A stretch of DNA of 64,000 nt from Acidobacteriaceae bacterium (GTDB lineage Bacteria > Acidobacteriota > Terriglobia > Bryobacterales > Bryobacteraceae): positions 1-64,000 of the forward strand of contig JAFAYI010000007.1 of assembly GCA_019240475.1 (NCBI GenBank), in the 5' to 3' direction. Each line of letters starts with the position of its first letter. Positions within the stretch are counted from its first letter, which is position 1. Below the pieces are notes generated by a model. It did no database searches. It was not told where the DNA came from and worked only from the letters and a program-made list of their open reading frames with translations. Shown piece after piece: positions 1 to 9,418 of the stretch. A program made the position numbers and the translations under genes.

Positions 1-173
1 GGAGGCGCAAGGAGAGAGCGAACGCATTCTGCTGGTGATGGACCCGGAACAGACAACATGCAGAAGGCGACCTGTGGGACTTACTTTCTGCAGGACATAT
101 ATCGGAGCGCACGAAACCTTTATCGACTATGATCCATGGGTCCTGCCTCCGGCATTGCAATACGCTTATACAG
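1..173. other. Left edge, no gene supported
   Basis: One plus-strand frame is open from the window edge to a stop near 229, but it runs into the DUF1810 gene and its residues do not resemble a family I recognise. It could be the tail of a gene that starts outside the window. No RNA gene or repeat is visible here. Confidence 0.3.
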
Positions 174-602
174 ATGAACGATCTCTTCCATTTGCAGCGC
201 TTTGTGGATGCGCAGAATCGGGAATATGAGAGCATCCTCTCTGAACTGAAACACGGCCGTAAGACCAGCCATTGGATGTGGTTTGTCTTTCCCCAACTGA
301 AAGGATTGGGGAGCAGCTCCAATGCCAATTACTTCGGGATATCTTCGCGAGAAGAAGCAGAGGCTTACCTGAATCATCCCATCCTCGGCCCACGGCTCCG
401 CGAATGCACCGCGCTGGTGAACCGCGCCCAAGCCTCTTCTCCACAAGAGATCTTCGGCGGAATCGACGCGATGAAATTCCGGTCCTCCATGACACTGTTC
501 GCGGAAGTGGCGAACGACTATAAAGGGTTCGATGAAGCCATCGACAAGTATTTCGGAGGCGAGAAAGATTCGCTGACGCTGGGCCGCCTCGGCCTGGCTT
601 GA
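174..602 (+). CDS. DUF1810 family protein
   Basis: A 142-residue cytosolic protein of the DUF1810 family, whose biochemical role is not established. The family signature is clear: an N-terminal 'DLFHLQRFVDAQ' segment, the aromatic motif SHWMWFVFPQ at residues 32-41, then 'SREEAEAYLNHPILGPRL' and a 'F.SSMTLF' helix. I chose the ATG at 174 because family members begin just before the 'D.F.L.RF' segment; an upstream ATG at 129 would add 15 residues with no family match. Length is normal. The gene is followed by the amylase gene after about 30 bases, but no functional link is evident. Family call is confident; function unknown. Confidence 0.85.
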   Translation: MNDLFHLQRFVDAQNREYESILSELKHGRKTSHWMWFVFPQLKGLGSSSNANYFGISSREEAEAYLNHPILGPRLRECTALVNRAQASSPQEIFGGIDAMKFRSSMTLFAEVANDYKGFDEAIDKYFGGEKDSLTLGRLGLA

Positions 603-630
603 CCGCCCGGCTTGATATTCTACTCGGCTT

Positions 631-2001
631 ATGAGGACCAAAGCGCTTTCGGGGCTTATGATGCTGGCTGGGTTACTGCTCCCGGCTTCGCTTCCGGCGC
701 GACAGGCGGACACAGACTTGGCGTCGCGGTCGGCTCGCCCCTCCCCGGAGTGGCTGAAGTCGGGAGTGATTTACCAGGTTTTCACTCGCTCCTTCTCCGC
801 GCAGGGCAACTTCGACGGTGTGACGAAACGGCTCGATACTCTTCGCGCCCTGGGTGTGAACGTCATTTGGCTCATGCCGATCCATCCGGATGGCCAGCTA
901 AAGAAGAAGGGAACGCTCGGAAGTCCGTATGCCGTTCGCGATTATTACGCGATCGACCCGGCGCTCGGCACGCAGGACGACCTGCGCCGCCTGGTGCGCG
1001 AAGCCCACGCCCGCGGCATGAAGGTCATTATCGACCTGGTGGCGAACCACACGGCGTGGGATAGCGTGATGATGGCGCATCCGGATTTCTATAGGAAAGA
1101 CAAGCAGGGCAACGTTACTTCTCCTTACGACTGGACCGACGTTGCGGCGCTCGATTATTCGAATCCGAAGCTGCGCGGCTACATGCTTCAGATGATGGCG
1201 CACTGGATCAAGGACTTCGATCTCGACGGTTTCCGCTGCGACGCCGCGAGCGAGATCCCGACCAGCTTCTGGGAAAGCGCGCGAGTCGAATTAGAGCGCG
1301 TGAAGCCGGATATCATGCTCTTGGCGGAAGCATCGAAGCCGGAGCTGCTGAGCAAGGCATTCGACCTGGATTATTCCTGGCCGCTGCTTTCGACGTTGAA
1401 CGACGTGATAATGGACGGCGCGCCTGCGAGCGCGGTTCACGACACCATAGACAAGCAGCGCAAGCTCTTTCCAAAGGGCGCCTTGCATATGCGAATTAGC
1501 GACGATCACGACGAGCTTCGCGCCACAACGCGCTATGGATTTCCCGGCGCAATAGCGGCTTCGGCTCTGGTGATGACGCTCGATGGCGTGCCGTTGATCT
1601 ACAACGGATCGGAAGTAGGCGATTCGACGCAGTCGCGCGCCCCCGCGTTATTCGAGCCGCAGAAAATCTTCTGGGACGCGGCGGAGTGGCATCCGGAATA
1701 TCCGAAGTTTTACTCCACCCTTGCGGCGCTGAGAAGGCAACATAGAGCGCTGCAGCAAGGCGAGCTTGTCTGGATGCGCAACTCGGATGAACAGCACGCC
1801 CTAACTTACATCCGCCGCGCGGAGGGCGAAGAGTTTCTGGTCGCGATCAATTTATCGAACACCCCGTTTCGGGGCATGGTCGAGATTGATGGCGGTAACT
1901 GGAAGGAACTGCCGCTGCCCGCAAGCGCTGCCGGTCCAGCTGCGCTGCCGGCGCTTGCGCTGAATGCGTTCCAGTTTCGGATCTTCCAAAGAGCTCGCTG
2001 A
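631..2001 (+). CDS. Exported GH13 alpha-amylase-family glycoside hydrolase
   Basis: A 456-residue alpha-glucan-active enzyme of the GH13 (alpha-amylase) family, probably exported because residues 1-24 form a hydrophobic signal peptide ending near 'LPARQ'. The TIM-barrel signature regions are present: DLVANH at 135-140, GFRCDAAS with nucleophile Asp204, LLAEAS with acid/base Glu233, and DDHDE with His293/Asp294. The usual 'NHD' of region IV reads 'DHD', a mild deviation. A C-terminal beta-sandwich follows from about residue 385. Specificity (amylase, oligo-glucosidase or a maltogenic enzyme) cannot be read from sequence alone. It stands alone rather than in a glycogen or maltose operon. Confidence 0.9.
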   Translation: MRTKALSGLMMLAGLLLPASLPARQADTDLASRSARPSPEWLKSGVIYQVFTRSFSAQGNFDGVTKRLDTLRALGVNVIWLMPIHPDGQLKKKGTLGSPYAVRDYYAIDPALGTQDDLRRLVREAHARGMKVIIDLVANHTAWDSVMMAHPDFYRKDKQGNVTSPYDWTDVAALDYSNPKLRGYMLQMMAHWIKDFDLDGFRCDAASEIPTSFWESARVELERVKPDIMLLAEASKPELLSKAFDLDYSWPLLSTLNDVIMDGAPASAVHDTIDKQRKLFPKGALHMRISDDHDELRATTRYGFPGAIAASALVMTLDGVPLIYNGSEVGDSTQSRAPALFEPQKIFWDAAEWHPEYPKFYSTLAALRRQHRALQQGELVWMRNSDEQHALTYIRRAEGEEFLVAINLSNTPFRGMVEIDGGNWKELPLPASAAGPAALPALALNAFQFRIFQRAR

Positions 2002-2034
2002 CTTCAGGGTTGGACTCGGTACAATCGAGAGGCG

Positions 2035-2418
2035 ATGCAGCGGCTCCTTGCATTGATACTCGTCGGCTCTTTCGGCGCGTATTTAATGCTTCCCGCTTTG
2101 CCCAGTTCGGCCGATTCGCGGTTGCCGCAATGCTGCCGCAGGACCGGCGTTCATAAGTGCGCGATGCAACGGCAGGGGGACGTTGCTGGAGAGCTTTCTT
2201 CAACAACTTCCGAGCCCTCGTTAGCCGCCGTTTGCCCATTCGCGAAGATGGCGCGCGCGAGAGCGGTTCTGCCGATCTCCTGGTTCCCCGCCCCGGCTCG
2301 CGTCTTTTTTGGAAACTTGCGGTCTCATCCCGCCTCGCAGCCTCAGACCGAGGCGCGCTTCCGTTGTTCCTTATTACGGTCCCGCCAGAAACGCGGACCT
2401 CCGTCGCTTCTCGCCTAG
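2035..2418 (+). CDS. Small exported Cys-rich protein (CCRR type)
   Basis: A 127-residue protein with a signal peptide at residues 1-27 followed by a Cys/His motif LPQCCRRTGVHKCAM at about 30-44, a later Cys in 'AVCPFAKM', and an Arg-rich tail ending RGPPSLL. I recognise this arrangement from small uncharacterised acidobacterial exported proteins, often near TonB-dependent receptors; that comparison is from memory. The start at ATG 2035 is supported by an AGAGG Shine-Dalgarno just upstream. The TonB receptor starts about 80 bases downstream on the same strand, so co-transcription is likely. The Cys/His spacing suggests binding of a metal such as copper, but this is inference. Confidence 0.6.
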   Translation: MQRLLALILVGSFGAYLMLPALPSSADSRLPQCCRRTGVHKCAMQRQGDVAGELSSTTSEPSLAAVCPFAKMARARAVLPISWFPAPARVFFGNLRSHPASQPQTEARFRCSLLRSRQKRGPPSLLA

Positions 2419-2498
2419 AGCGATAACTTGTGTCCGGTTCCTCGCGCTTGCCCGCGAGGGCCTTGCCGTTCACCTGCAAGTGTGTCTCAAGGAGAAGC

Positions 2499-4736
2499 AT
2501 GAAAACTGCGCGTCCCGTCTGCCAGGTGTTCATCTCTGTGTTCATTTCTTGCGCGCCGGCTCTCGCCGCCTTTTCGCCGGCGGAGACCGCGATCCTTCGC
2601 GGCGTGATACACGACGCCCAGCACCGGCCCATTCCGGATGCGAGGATTACGATTCAAGCCGCGCCTTCCGTCCATCCGCGAGCTCTGACTTCCGATGCAA
2701 ACGGAGAGTTTCATGCGGAGGCGCTTGCGCCCGGAGCCTATACGGTTTCGGTCTTGGCCAATGGATTTGAGCCGCTACAAGAAAAGATTCAATTACAGGC
2801 GGGCAAGAGTCCGCTCCTGCATCTTCAATTGGAAGTCGCAGGCCTCAACCAGACCGTGGAAGTGACCAGCCAGGCAAGTCGGCTGAAAACCGAAACGTCT
2901 ACAGCGCAGACCTATGTCTCGTCACAGGAGATCGAGCAGACGCCGGGCGCCGACCAGGCCAACAGCCTCGCCATGATTACCGATTTCACCCCCGGTGCCT
3001 ACATGGTGCATGACATGCTCCACATGCGCGGCGGCCACCAGGTAAATTGGTTCTTCGATGGCATCCCAGTTATCAACACTAACATCGCCGCTAACATCGC
3101 GCCCCTCATCGACCCTAAGGATGTAGCCGAGTTGCAGACTGAGCGCGGCGGCTACTCAAGCGAATACGGCGACCGCACTTACGGCTTCTTCAATGTGGTT
3201 ACTCCATCCGGGTTCGACCGCGATAACGCGGCGGAACTAATTGCCTCCGCCGGCAACTTTTATTCGACCGACGATCAATTCAACATCGGGAGCCATACGG
3301 CGCGATTTGCCTATTACGCGAGTGTAGATGGAAACCGTTCGGAACTGGGCCTTGCCACCCCTGTGCCGCGGATTATTCATGACCAGGATTTCGGAGCAGG
3401 CGGATTCCTGTCGCTTCTTTATAATCCAGACGCAAACAATCAATTCCGCTGGATAGCATCTTTAAGAGGCAGCGATTATCAGGTTCCGAATACACCCGGC
3501 CAGCAATCGGCCGGCATTCGAGACGCAGATCTGGAGCGCGATGACCTGATCGGTTTTAACTACTCCCATTCCTTCTCCGAAGGCATGGTTTTTATGCTGG
3601 CGCCGTACTTTCATTTCAATCGCGCCGATTATGTAGGCGGCCCGAACGATACGCCCTACATTCTGAATGACAACATCCGCTCTAGTTACTTCGGCGGCCG
3701 TTTCGTATTGCAACTCGAGAAGAAGAAGCACAATGCCGTGGTAGGAGCCGAGCTATGGGCACAGCACGACAACAGCTTTTTCGGCCTGATGGAGAATCCG
3801 AGCGGCCAGATTTTCAATCAACGAGTTCTAAATCAACTCGAAACGCACTGGGCTAATTCCGACGCGATGTTCGCGGAAGATCAATATAAAGTAACTTCGT
3901 GGCTAACTCTTGACTTAGGTCTACGCCTTACGCACTATGACGGGCTAGTAAATGAGAACGCGGCGGACCCGCGCCTGGGCGCCGCCGTTCGTATTCCTCG
4001 CCTGAACTGGATCGTTCGCGGTTACTATGCCTATTACTACCAACCTCCGCCGCTAGATAGTTTGCAAGGCCCGTCGCTTCAATTTGCCGTCGCACAAGGT
4101 TACGGATTTATTCCGCTCCAAGGCGAGCGTGACATTCAGCACGATTTTGGCTTAACTATACCCATTCGGGGATGGGCGCTCGAAGCCGATAGGTTTCACA
4201 CCAGCGCCCGTAATTTCCTGGATCATGATGTAGTCGGGAACTCCGGGATCTTTGTTCCGCTGACCGATCTTGGAGCGATCATCAGCGGGACCGAAGTCAG
4301 CGTGCGATCGCCCCACTTCGCCAATATCGCGCAACTCCGCCTCGCCTATTCGAATCAGATCGCGCAGGGCATCGGGCCGATCACTGGCGGCCTGCTTGAG
4401 TTTGCCGCGCCGGGGAATTTTCTGCTCGATCACGATCAGCGCAATACCGCAAGCGCGGTACTTACATTGAACCTTCCTGGCCGCATGTGGATGGCGCCCG
4501 CCTATGAGTTCGGCTCGGGATTTTTAAATGGCGACGGACCGGCCCACTTACCGCCGCATTCAACCGTAGACCTTTCGCTAGGAAAGAAATTTGGCGAAAG
4601 ATGGACTATATCGGCCAACGCGACTAACCTTGGGGATTCGCGCTACCTGCTCGACACCAGCAATACGTTCGGTGGCACTCACGTCGTCAATCCGCGCCAG
4701 ATATATGCCGAATTGCGCTATCGCTTTCATTTCTGA
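2499..4736 (+). CDS. TonB-dependent receptor with carboxypeptidase-regulatory N-domain
   Basis: A 745-residue outer-membrane receptor. ATG 2499 is preceded by an AAGGAG ribosome site, and the first about 24 residues form a signal peptide. Residues about 30-115 are a carboxypeptidase-regulatory-like beta-sandwich ('GVIHDAQHRPIPDARITI'), typical of acidobacterial and Bacteroidetes receptors. A plug domain follows ('EIEQTPGADQANSLAMITDF', 'MRGGHQVNWFFDGIPV') and then a long aromatic-rich barrel ending in RYRFHF, the terminal aromatic expected of a barrel protein. The ligand is unknown. Position directly after a Cys/His-rich exported protein makes a metal or metal-complex substrate possible, though not shown. 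It meets the ADOP permease gene tail to tail. Confidence 0.88.
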   Translation: MKTARPVCQVFISVFISCAPALAAFSPAETAILRGVIHDAQHRPIPDARITIQAAPSVHPRALTSDANGEFHAEALAPGAYTVSVLANGFEPLQEKIQLQAGKSPLLHLQLEVAGLNQTVEVTSQASRLKTETSTAQTYVSSQEIEQTPGADQANSLAMITDFTPGAYMVHDMLHMRGGHQVNWFFDGIPVINTNIAANIAPLIDPKDVAELQTERGGYSSEYGDRTYGFFNVVTPSGFDRDNAAELIASAGNFYSTDDQFNIGSHTARFAYYASVDGNRSELGLATPVPRIIHDQDFGAGGFLSLLYNPDANNQFRWIASLRGSDYQVPNTPGQQSAGIRDADLERDDLIGFNYSHSFSEGMVFMLAPYFHFNRADYVGGPNDTPYILNDNIRSSYFGGRFVLQLEKKKHNAVVGAELWAQHDNSFFGLMENPSGQIFNQRVLNQLETHWANSDAMFAEDQYKVTSWLTLDLGLRLTHYDGLVNENAADPRLGAAVRIPRLNWIVRGYYAYYYQPPPLDSLQGPSLQFAVAQGYGFIPLQGERDIQHDFGLTIPIRGWALEADRFHTSARNFLDHDVVGNSGIFVPLTDLGAIISGTEVSVRSPHFANIAQLRLAYSNQIAQGIGPITGGLLEFAAPGNFLLDHDQRNTASAVLTLNLPGRMWMAPAYEFGSGFLNGDGPAHLPPHSTVDLSLGKKFGERWTISANATNLGDSRYLLDTSNTFGGTHVVNPRQIYAELRYRFHF

Positions 4737-4742
4737 AAGCAG

Positions 4743-7172
4743 TTACTCGTAGCGCAGCGCCTGCATAGGATCGATGGAAGCGGCGCGGCGGGCCGGAATC
4801 CAGCAGGCCAGCGCTCCAACGGCGCTGAGCGCCAGGGTTACAGCGACATAAGTGAGCGGATCGGACGATTGAACCTGATAGAGCAGATTGCGGATCAGGG
4901 GGCCGCATGCGAGAGTCGCCGCAATTCCCGCTGCGAGTCCCCACCAGACAGGCAGCATTCCCTGGCGTACTACCATCGCGACCACGCCGGCTGGAGTCGC
5001 TCCCAAAGCCATTCGTACCCCGATCTCATTGCGCCTGGCCGAAACGACGCCTGCGATAACGCCAAAGATTCCGAGCGCGGCTACCAGCAGCGCCGCGACG
5101 GCAAAGGCGCCCACCAGTTGCATGCGGAAGCGGCGTTCGGCGACCGCGTCGGAGAGCACTTCGCCGAACGTCTGCACATTCGAGATGGCGATACCGCTAT
5201 CGATCTTCGCCACGCTGCGCCGGAGCATCGAAACTGCATCGCCTGGAGGAACACTCGCGCTCAGCACGACAGTCATGTTAAAGCTGCTCCCGGCCGCCGT
5301 GTACCAGTAAGGCGCGTAGACCACCGAAGGCGCGCTCTTTTCAAGATCCGCGCGAGTATCGCCCGCCACGCCTATTACTCGCAAGCGCTGATCCTCCAGC
5401 AAAATCGTTTCGCCGACCGGGTTCTCGCGAGGCCACAGAAGCTTCGCAACCGAGTTACTGATCACAATAACCGGGCTTGCCTTATCGGCAGGAGTAAACG
5501 TACGGCCTTCGAGAATCGGAATGTGCATGGCCTCGAAATAAGACCCGCTGATGAACCGGACATTCGTGGTCGGGTGTTGAAACAAAGGTCTTGTGTCGCC
5601 TGGCCGCGTTATAAGATCGATCCAGGTTTCTCCATTAAGGGGAAGATGCGAAGTTATGGCTGCGATCCGAATACCCGGCCGGCTCGATAACTCGTCGAGC
5701 AGCTTATCGTAGAAGGCAATAGAGGCCGCATTCTTGCTGTAGTTGGCGCCGGGAAGGCTTAGCTTTGCCGAGACCTGATTGCCTACTTCGAAACCCGCCT
5801 CGGTATGAGTCAAATGAACAAAGCTGTCGAGCAGCAGCCCTCCCAGCGCCAGTAACACCGTGCTCAGCCCTGCTTCTATCGCGATGAGAATGCTTCTGCT
5901 CCGAGTCCCGCTTCGCGAGCCGGTGTTGGCTCTGCCCGAGGCCGCCAAAGCTTCCTGGGGATCGCGCCGCGATTGGCGCCAGGCAGGGTACAGGCCAAAC
6001 AGCAAAGCCGTCGCGAGAGTCAAACCCAACGCGAATAGAAGCACGTTCAGATCGAGCGCGACTTCGTCCCGTCTGGGTAATGCAGCCGGGGCCGCCGCCA
6101 GGATCGCGCGGAGCCCGGCCTTGGCGAGAGCGATGCCCAGCGCGCCTCCCACCGCCGAAAGCGCCATGGCCTCCATGAACGCCTCTCGTATCAGCCTGAA
6201 GCGGCTTGCCCCAAGAGCCGTGCGTACCGCTACTTCGCGGTTGCGCAGCGTTCCGCGCGCGAGCATGAGCGTCGCCAGATTCAGGCAAACGATGAGGAGG
6301 ACCGCGCCCACGGCGCCGAGCACCAGCCAAAGCGACAGCCGCGAATTGCGTACAGATATCTCGTTGAGCGGAATCAAATCGGCGCGCAGCTCCATCTTGT
6401 CCGGGAGCGATTTTGTTATGGAAGCCTGCGCGGTATTCAGCATCGCCAGCGCTCTCTCGCGTGAGACGCCGGGTCTCAAACGCACGATCGCCGAGTAATT
6501 GAAATCGCCTTCGAGACTCTCTCCGGAGAGTCGCAGCGTAAGCGGCGTAAGCAGCATCGGTTGAGATTCGAGATCGGAGAACACGTCCGCTTGCTGCAAG
6601 CGAAATTCCGGCCGCAGCACGCCGATAACTCGATTCGGGATCCCACCGAGTCGGATATCACGGCCGACGATGTTTGGGTCGCCGCCCAATTGCCCGCGCC
6701 AGAGCGCATAGCTGAGTAGGACAACATGGTCGCGGCCGTTCTCGGCGTCCGACGGCTCGATAAGGCGGCCGAGCAGCGGCTGGACCTTCAACGTGCGCAA
6801 AAGGTCGGGGGTGACCGTTGCGATCGGGATGCGAAGCGGCTGGCCCGCGCCGCCCAGGATCGCGTGCTGCGCTTGCGCCAATCCAAGACGCTCTATGCCG
6901 GGGACCATGCTCTTCCACTTCTCGGCATGAAGCGGATTCACGGGCAGAATGGGATACAGTTGCGCGACCTTCGGCACCACTTCGACCGCCGCGAAGAGGC
7001 GGTCCGGCTCTGGAAACGCAAGCGGCTTCAGCAGAACACCGTTCACGATCGAAAAGATCGCGACGTTTGCGGCGATGCCTAGCGCCAGCGAAAGCGCGGC
7101 GAATGTAGTGAAGATCGGGCTTTGACGCAAGCGCCGGAGCGCGTAGGTTACGTCTTTCATTGCCGACGCCAT
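4743..7172 (-). CDS. ADOP-family FtsX/MacB-type ABC permease
   Basis: An 809-residue inner-membrane permease of the acidobacterial duplicated orphan permease type. It begins 'MKDVTYALRRLRQSPIFTT' and has a first transmembrane helix at about 25-45, then a large periplasmic MacB core domain, a three-helix FtsX block at about 270-400, a second transmembrane helix and periplasmic domain, and a final FtsX block ending 'ASIDPMQALRYE'. Two MacB_PCD-FtsX units in one chain are characteristic. There is no ATPase gene beside it, hence orphan. The transported substrate is unknown; MacB-like mechanotransmission is the family precedent. ATG at 7172 or the internal ATG giving MKDV are both plausible starts. 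Confidence 0.88.
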   Translation of the reverse strand: MASAMKDVTYALRRLRQSPIFTTFAALSLALGIAANVAIFSIVNGVLLKPLAFPEPDRLFAAVEVVPKVAQLYPILPVNPLHAEKWKSMVPGIERLGLAQAQHAILGGAGQPLRIPIATVTPDLLRTLKVQPLLGRLIEPSDAENGRDHVVLLSYALWRGQLGGDPNIVGRDIRLGGIPNRVIGVLRPEFRLQQADVFSDLESQPMLLTPLTLRLSGESLEGDFNYSAIVRLRPGVSRERALAMLNTAQASITKSLPDKMELRADLIPLNEISVRNSRLSLWLVLGAVGAVLLIVCLNLATLMLARGTLRNREVAVRTALGASRFRLIREAFMEAMALSAVGGALGIALAKAGLRAILAAAPAALPRRDEVALDLNVLLFALGLTLATALLFGLYPAWRQSRRDPQEALAASGRANTGSRSGTRSRSILIAIEAGLSTVLLALGGLLLDSFVHLTHTEAGFEVGNQVSAKLSLPGANYSKNAASIAFYDKLLDELSSRPGIRIAAITSHLPLNGETWIDLITRPGDTRPLFQHPTTNVRFISGSYFEAMHIPILEGRTFTPADKASPVIVISNSVAKLLWPRENPVGETILLEDQRLRVIGVAGDTRADLEKSAPSVVYAPYWYTAAGSSFNMTVVLSASVPPGDAVSMLRRSVAKIDSGIAISNVQTFGEVLSDAVAERRFRMQLVGAFAVAALLVAALGIFGVIAGVVSARRNEIGVRMALGATPAGVVAMVVRQGMLPVWWGLAAGIAATLACGPLIRNLLYQVQSSDPLTYVAVTLALSAVGALACWIPARRAASIDPMQALRYE

Positions 7173-7235
7173 GGTGAGAATACGAGCGAAGCGGCATTTC
7201 GGTTCTGAAAAGAATGATTCGGGCCGTCGTTTCTT

Positions 7236-8153
7236 TTACCCGCTGTGCAGTCCCACCAGTACCAGCCCGGCCACAACCAGTCCCGTTGCCGTCGCCTTCG
7301 CCGACAACACCCAAGGCCGGAAGTCTTCGCGAAACCATGATGGCTTCAGCCTGGTAATCGCGTACGCGCCGAGAAAGATGATGCCGTAGCGCACGCCGGA
7401 GATTGCCTGCACGATCGCGGGACTCGCCCGGCTGACGGCATAGATTGCCAGAAAGGACCCCACGCCCGCCATAAACCGGTTGACCATGTACCACCGCTTG
7501 CTGCTCGGCGAGGCTTCTTCGGAATGCTCGAAGATCTGTTTCCGCCACGCCGGTGGAACTAGCATCGCCATGGACCCTGCAAATGTGCCCAGCGTGAAGA
7601 ACACGTATGCGCTGACGAAATTGGTTTGATTGAACGCAATCTTCTGAAGGACGTTCATGAATCCGAAGCCAACGGACGCCACCACGATCTTGGGCAGGAT
7701 CTTCGAAAGCGGCTGGCGTTCGGCGAAAAACATGACGAAGCCGCCAAGCGTCATCAGCGTGAATCCGGCGAGCTCGCCCTCTACCGTGGCATGCAGCAGA
7801 GGCACCGCAATGAGAGCTGTCGCCACCGGCCCGAAGCCGCCCATCGCCGCGAGTTCTTCCGATGCTTCACCGCTCTTAAGCGCCGAGTAATAGAAATACG
7901 AGGCGATCAGATCGAGCAAACCCGCCGTGAACGCGATCGCCGCGACCCGCCAGCCCGGAAACCGGAAACCGAACGGAACCAGAAGCAGCCCGAACACGCT
8001 GATGGCGCCGAGCCAGAACACATAGGACGCCAGGTTCTTCGTCGCCGGCCTTTTCAGAAGCACTTTGTCCCAGATCAGCGAGATGCCGATCAAGCCATGC
8101 CCGACGATGGCGATCAGCACGCCGTTCAAAACGACGCTCTTGATGAGGTTCAT
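7236..8153 (-). CDS. DMT-superfamily (EamA-like) transporter
   Basis: A 305-residue integral membrane protein with about ten hydrophobic helices and two EamA-like halves, each containing a 'Y.YY.AL..G'-type segment (for example 'SYFYYSALKSGEASEELA' at about 88-105). Members of this drug/metabolite transporter superfamily export or import small metabolites such as amino acids or nucleotide precursors; the substrate cannot be read here. The gene is divergent from the D-amino-acid-oxidase-like gene with only about 45 bases between the two starts, so the pair may share a control region. A link between amino-acid export and an extracytoplasmic oxidase is conceivable but speculative. Confidence 0.8.
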   Translation of the reverse strand: MNLIKSVVLNGVLIAIVGHGLIGISLIWDKVLLKRPATKNLASYVFWLGAISVFGLLLVPFGFRFPGWRVAAIAFTAGLLDLIASYFYYSALKSGEASEELAAMGGFGPVATALIAVPLLHATVEGELAGFTLMTLGGFVMFFAERQPLSKILPKIVVASVGFGFMNVLQKIAFNQTNFVSAYVFFTLGTFAGSMAMLVPPAWRKQIFEHSEEASPSSKRWYMVNRFMAGVGSFLAIYAVSRASPAIVQAISGVRYGIIFLGAYAITRLKPSWFREDFRPWVLSAKATATGLVVAGLVLVGLHSG

Positions 8154-8198
8154 GCGTTCTTGGTGTGGATGCGGCCGCGACTGCTGTAGTATCGAAAG

Positions 8199-9332
8199 TT
8201 GCCACGCATCTCGCGGCGACAGTTCCTGGCGGGCTCGGCCCTCGCTCTATCGGGCTGCGGCCCGCGTCGAGTTCCGTTCGCTCGCATCACCGCGCCCGCC
8301 CCCTTGGTTCCGGTGAATGTCTCCGCCAGCCGGGTCATACGCACCACCGTGGGGTTGCGTCCCTTTCGGCCGTCTGGGTTTGTGGTTCGAGCCGAGAAGC
8401 TGGGCGACAAGATCGTAATCCACAACTATGGCCACGGCGGCGCCGGCATCACCCTCTCCTGGGGCACCGCGCAGCTCGCCGCCGATGAAGCCGCCAAAAC
8501 GGCGCTGCGAGATTGCGCCGTCATCGGCTGCGGAGTGGTGGGTCTATCCACCGCGCGCATTCTCCAGCAGCGCGGTTATCAGCCGGTCATTTACGCAAGC
8601 GAGATGCCGCCCAACACCACCTCCAACATGGCGGGCGGCCTCTGGGATCCCGTAACCGTCTTCGACGACGCCACTCCCGAATTCCGAAGCCAGTTCGTTG
8701 CCGCCGCCCATTTCGCGCATCGCCGGTATCAACTGCTCGCGGGCGATGAATACGGCGTGCGCTGGATGCCCATTTACAATCTCGCGAACGACAAGCCGTT
8801 TGCTCCGCCGCGGCCGGAAAGCGTCGCGAGCGAGATTCAGGATCTCTACCCAGAAACTCGTTACCTGGAAGCTTCTGAAAATCCTTTTCAAGTCAAGTAC
8901 GGCCGCCGCCGCGACATCATGCTGATCGAACCATCGATTTATCTCGATAAGCTGATGCGCGATTTTCTTATCGGCGGAGGCAAGGTTCATATCCGCATGT
9001 TCGCGAGCGCCGCGGACCTTGCGGCCTTGAGCGAAAGGCTGCTCTTCAACTGCACCGGTCTCGGCGCCAAGGCCCTCTTCAACGACGCTGAGCTGACGCC
9101 CATCAAGGGCCAGCTCACGTTTCTTCTTCCGCAACCCGAAGTGAATTACTGCACCGTGGGACCCGACGACCTTTACATGTTTCCGCGGCACGACGGAATC
9201 GTTCTGGGCGGCAGTCACGAGCGCGGCGTCTGGTCCACCGATCCCGAACCTGACGTTCTGGACCGAACCCTGCGCGGGAATGCGGCGCTGTTCTCTTCGA
9301 TGCGCCGTGCTCCGGGGCGGCGGGCGGGCTGA
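8199..9332 (+). CDS. Exported D-amino-acid-oxidase-like flavoprotein, circularly permuted
   Basis: A 377-residue FAD protein starting at a TTG. It opens with a twin-arginine motif (RRQFLAG, residues 6-12) and a lipobox LSGC with Cys20, so a Tat-exported lipoprotein is predicted. Residues 48-96 hold the block that ends ordinary D-amino-acid oxidases: RTTVGLRPFRPSGF then IHNYGHGGAGITLSWG. Only after this comes the dinucleotide motif GCGVVG (110-115), normally N-terminal, then PPNTTSNMAGGLW, LLFNCTGLGAKALF, and YMFPRHDGIVLGGSHERG matching the active-site Tyr strand. The order is therefore C-terminal block, then FAD domain, then substrate domain. One open frame without a break supports a real permutation rather than two fused genes. 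The substrate is unproven. Confidence 0.8.
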   Translation: MPRISRRQFLAGSALALSGCGPRRVPFARITAPAPLVPVNVSASRVIRTTVGLRPFRPSGFVVRAEKLGDKIVIHNYGHGGAGITLSWGTAQLAADEAAKTALRDCAVIGCGVVGLSTARILQQRGYQPVIYASEMPPNTTSNMAGGLWDPVTVFDDATPEFRSQFVAAAHFAHRRYQLLAGDEYGVRWMPIYNLANDKPFAPPRPESVASEIQDLYPETRYLEASENPFQVKYGRRRDIMLIEPSIYLDKLMRDFLIGGGKVHIRMFASAADLAALSERLLFNCTGLGAKALFNDAELTPIKGQLTFLLPQPEVNYCTVGPDDLYMFPRHDGIVLGGSHERGVWSTDPEPDVLDRTLRGNAALFSSMRRAPGRRAG

Positions 9333-9418
9333 CCAGCCGTTCGCGCCCGGCCGGCATTCGCTTCAACTTTCGCCGAAACTCTCCCCCGCACCCGTAAATC
9401 TTCTATTCGGGACATTTC

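Noticed and set aside
35..229. 64-codon open frame at the left edge
   Set aside because: It overlaps the DUF1810 gene in a different register and matches no family.
8199..8500. Upstream end of the DAAO-like gene as remnant of a separate oxidase
   Set aside because: The frame is continuous from the Tat signal to the FAD domain, each family block occurs once, and nothing is duplicated, which fits permutation better than fusion of fragments.
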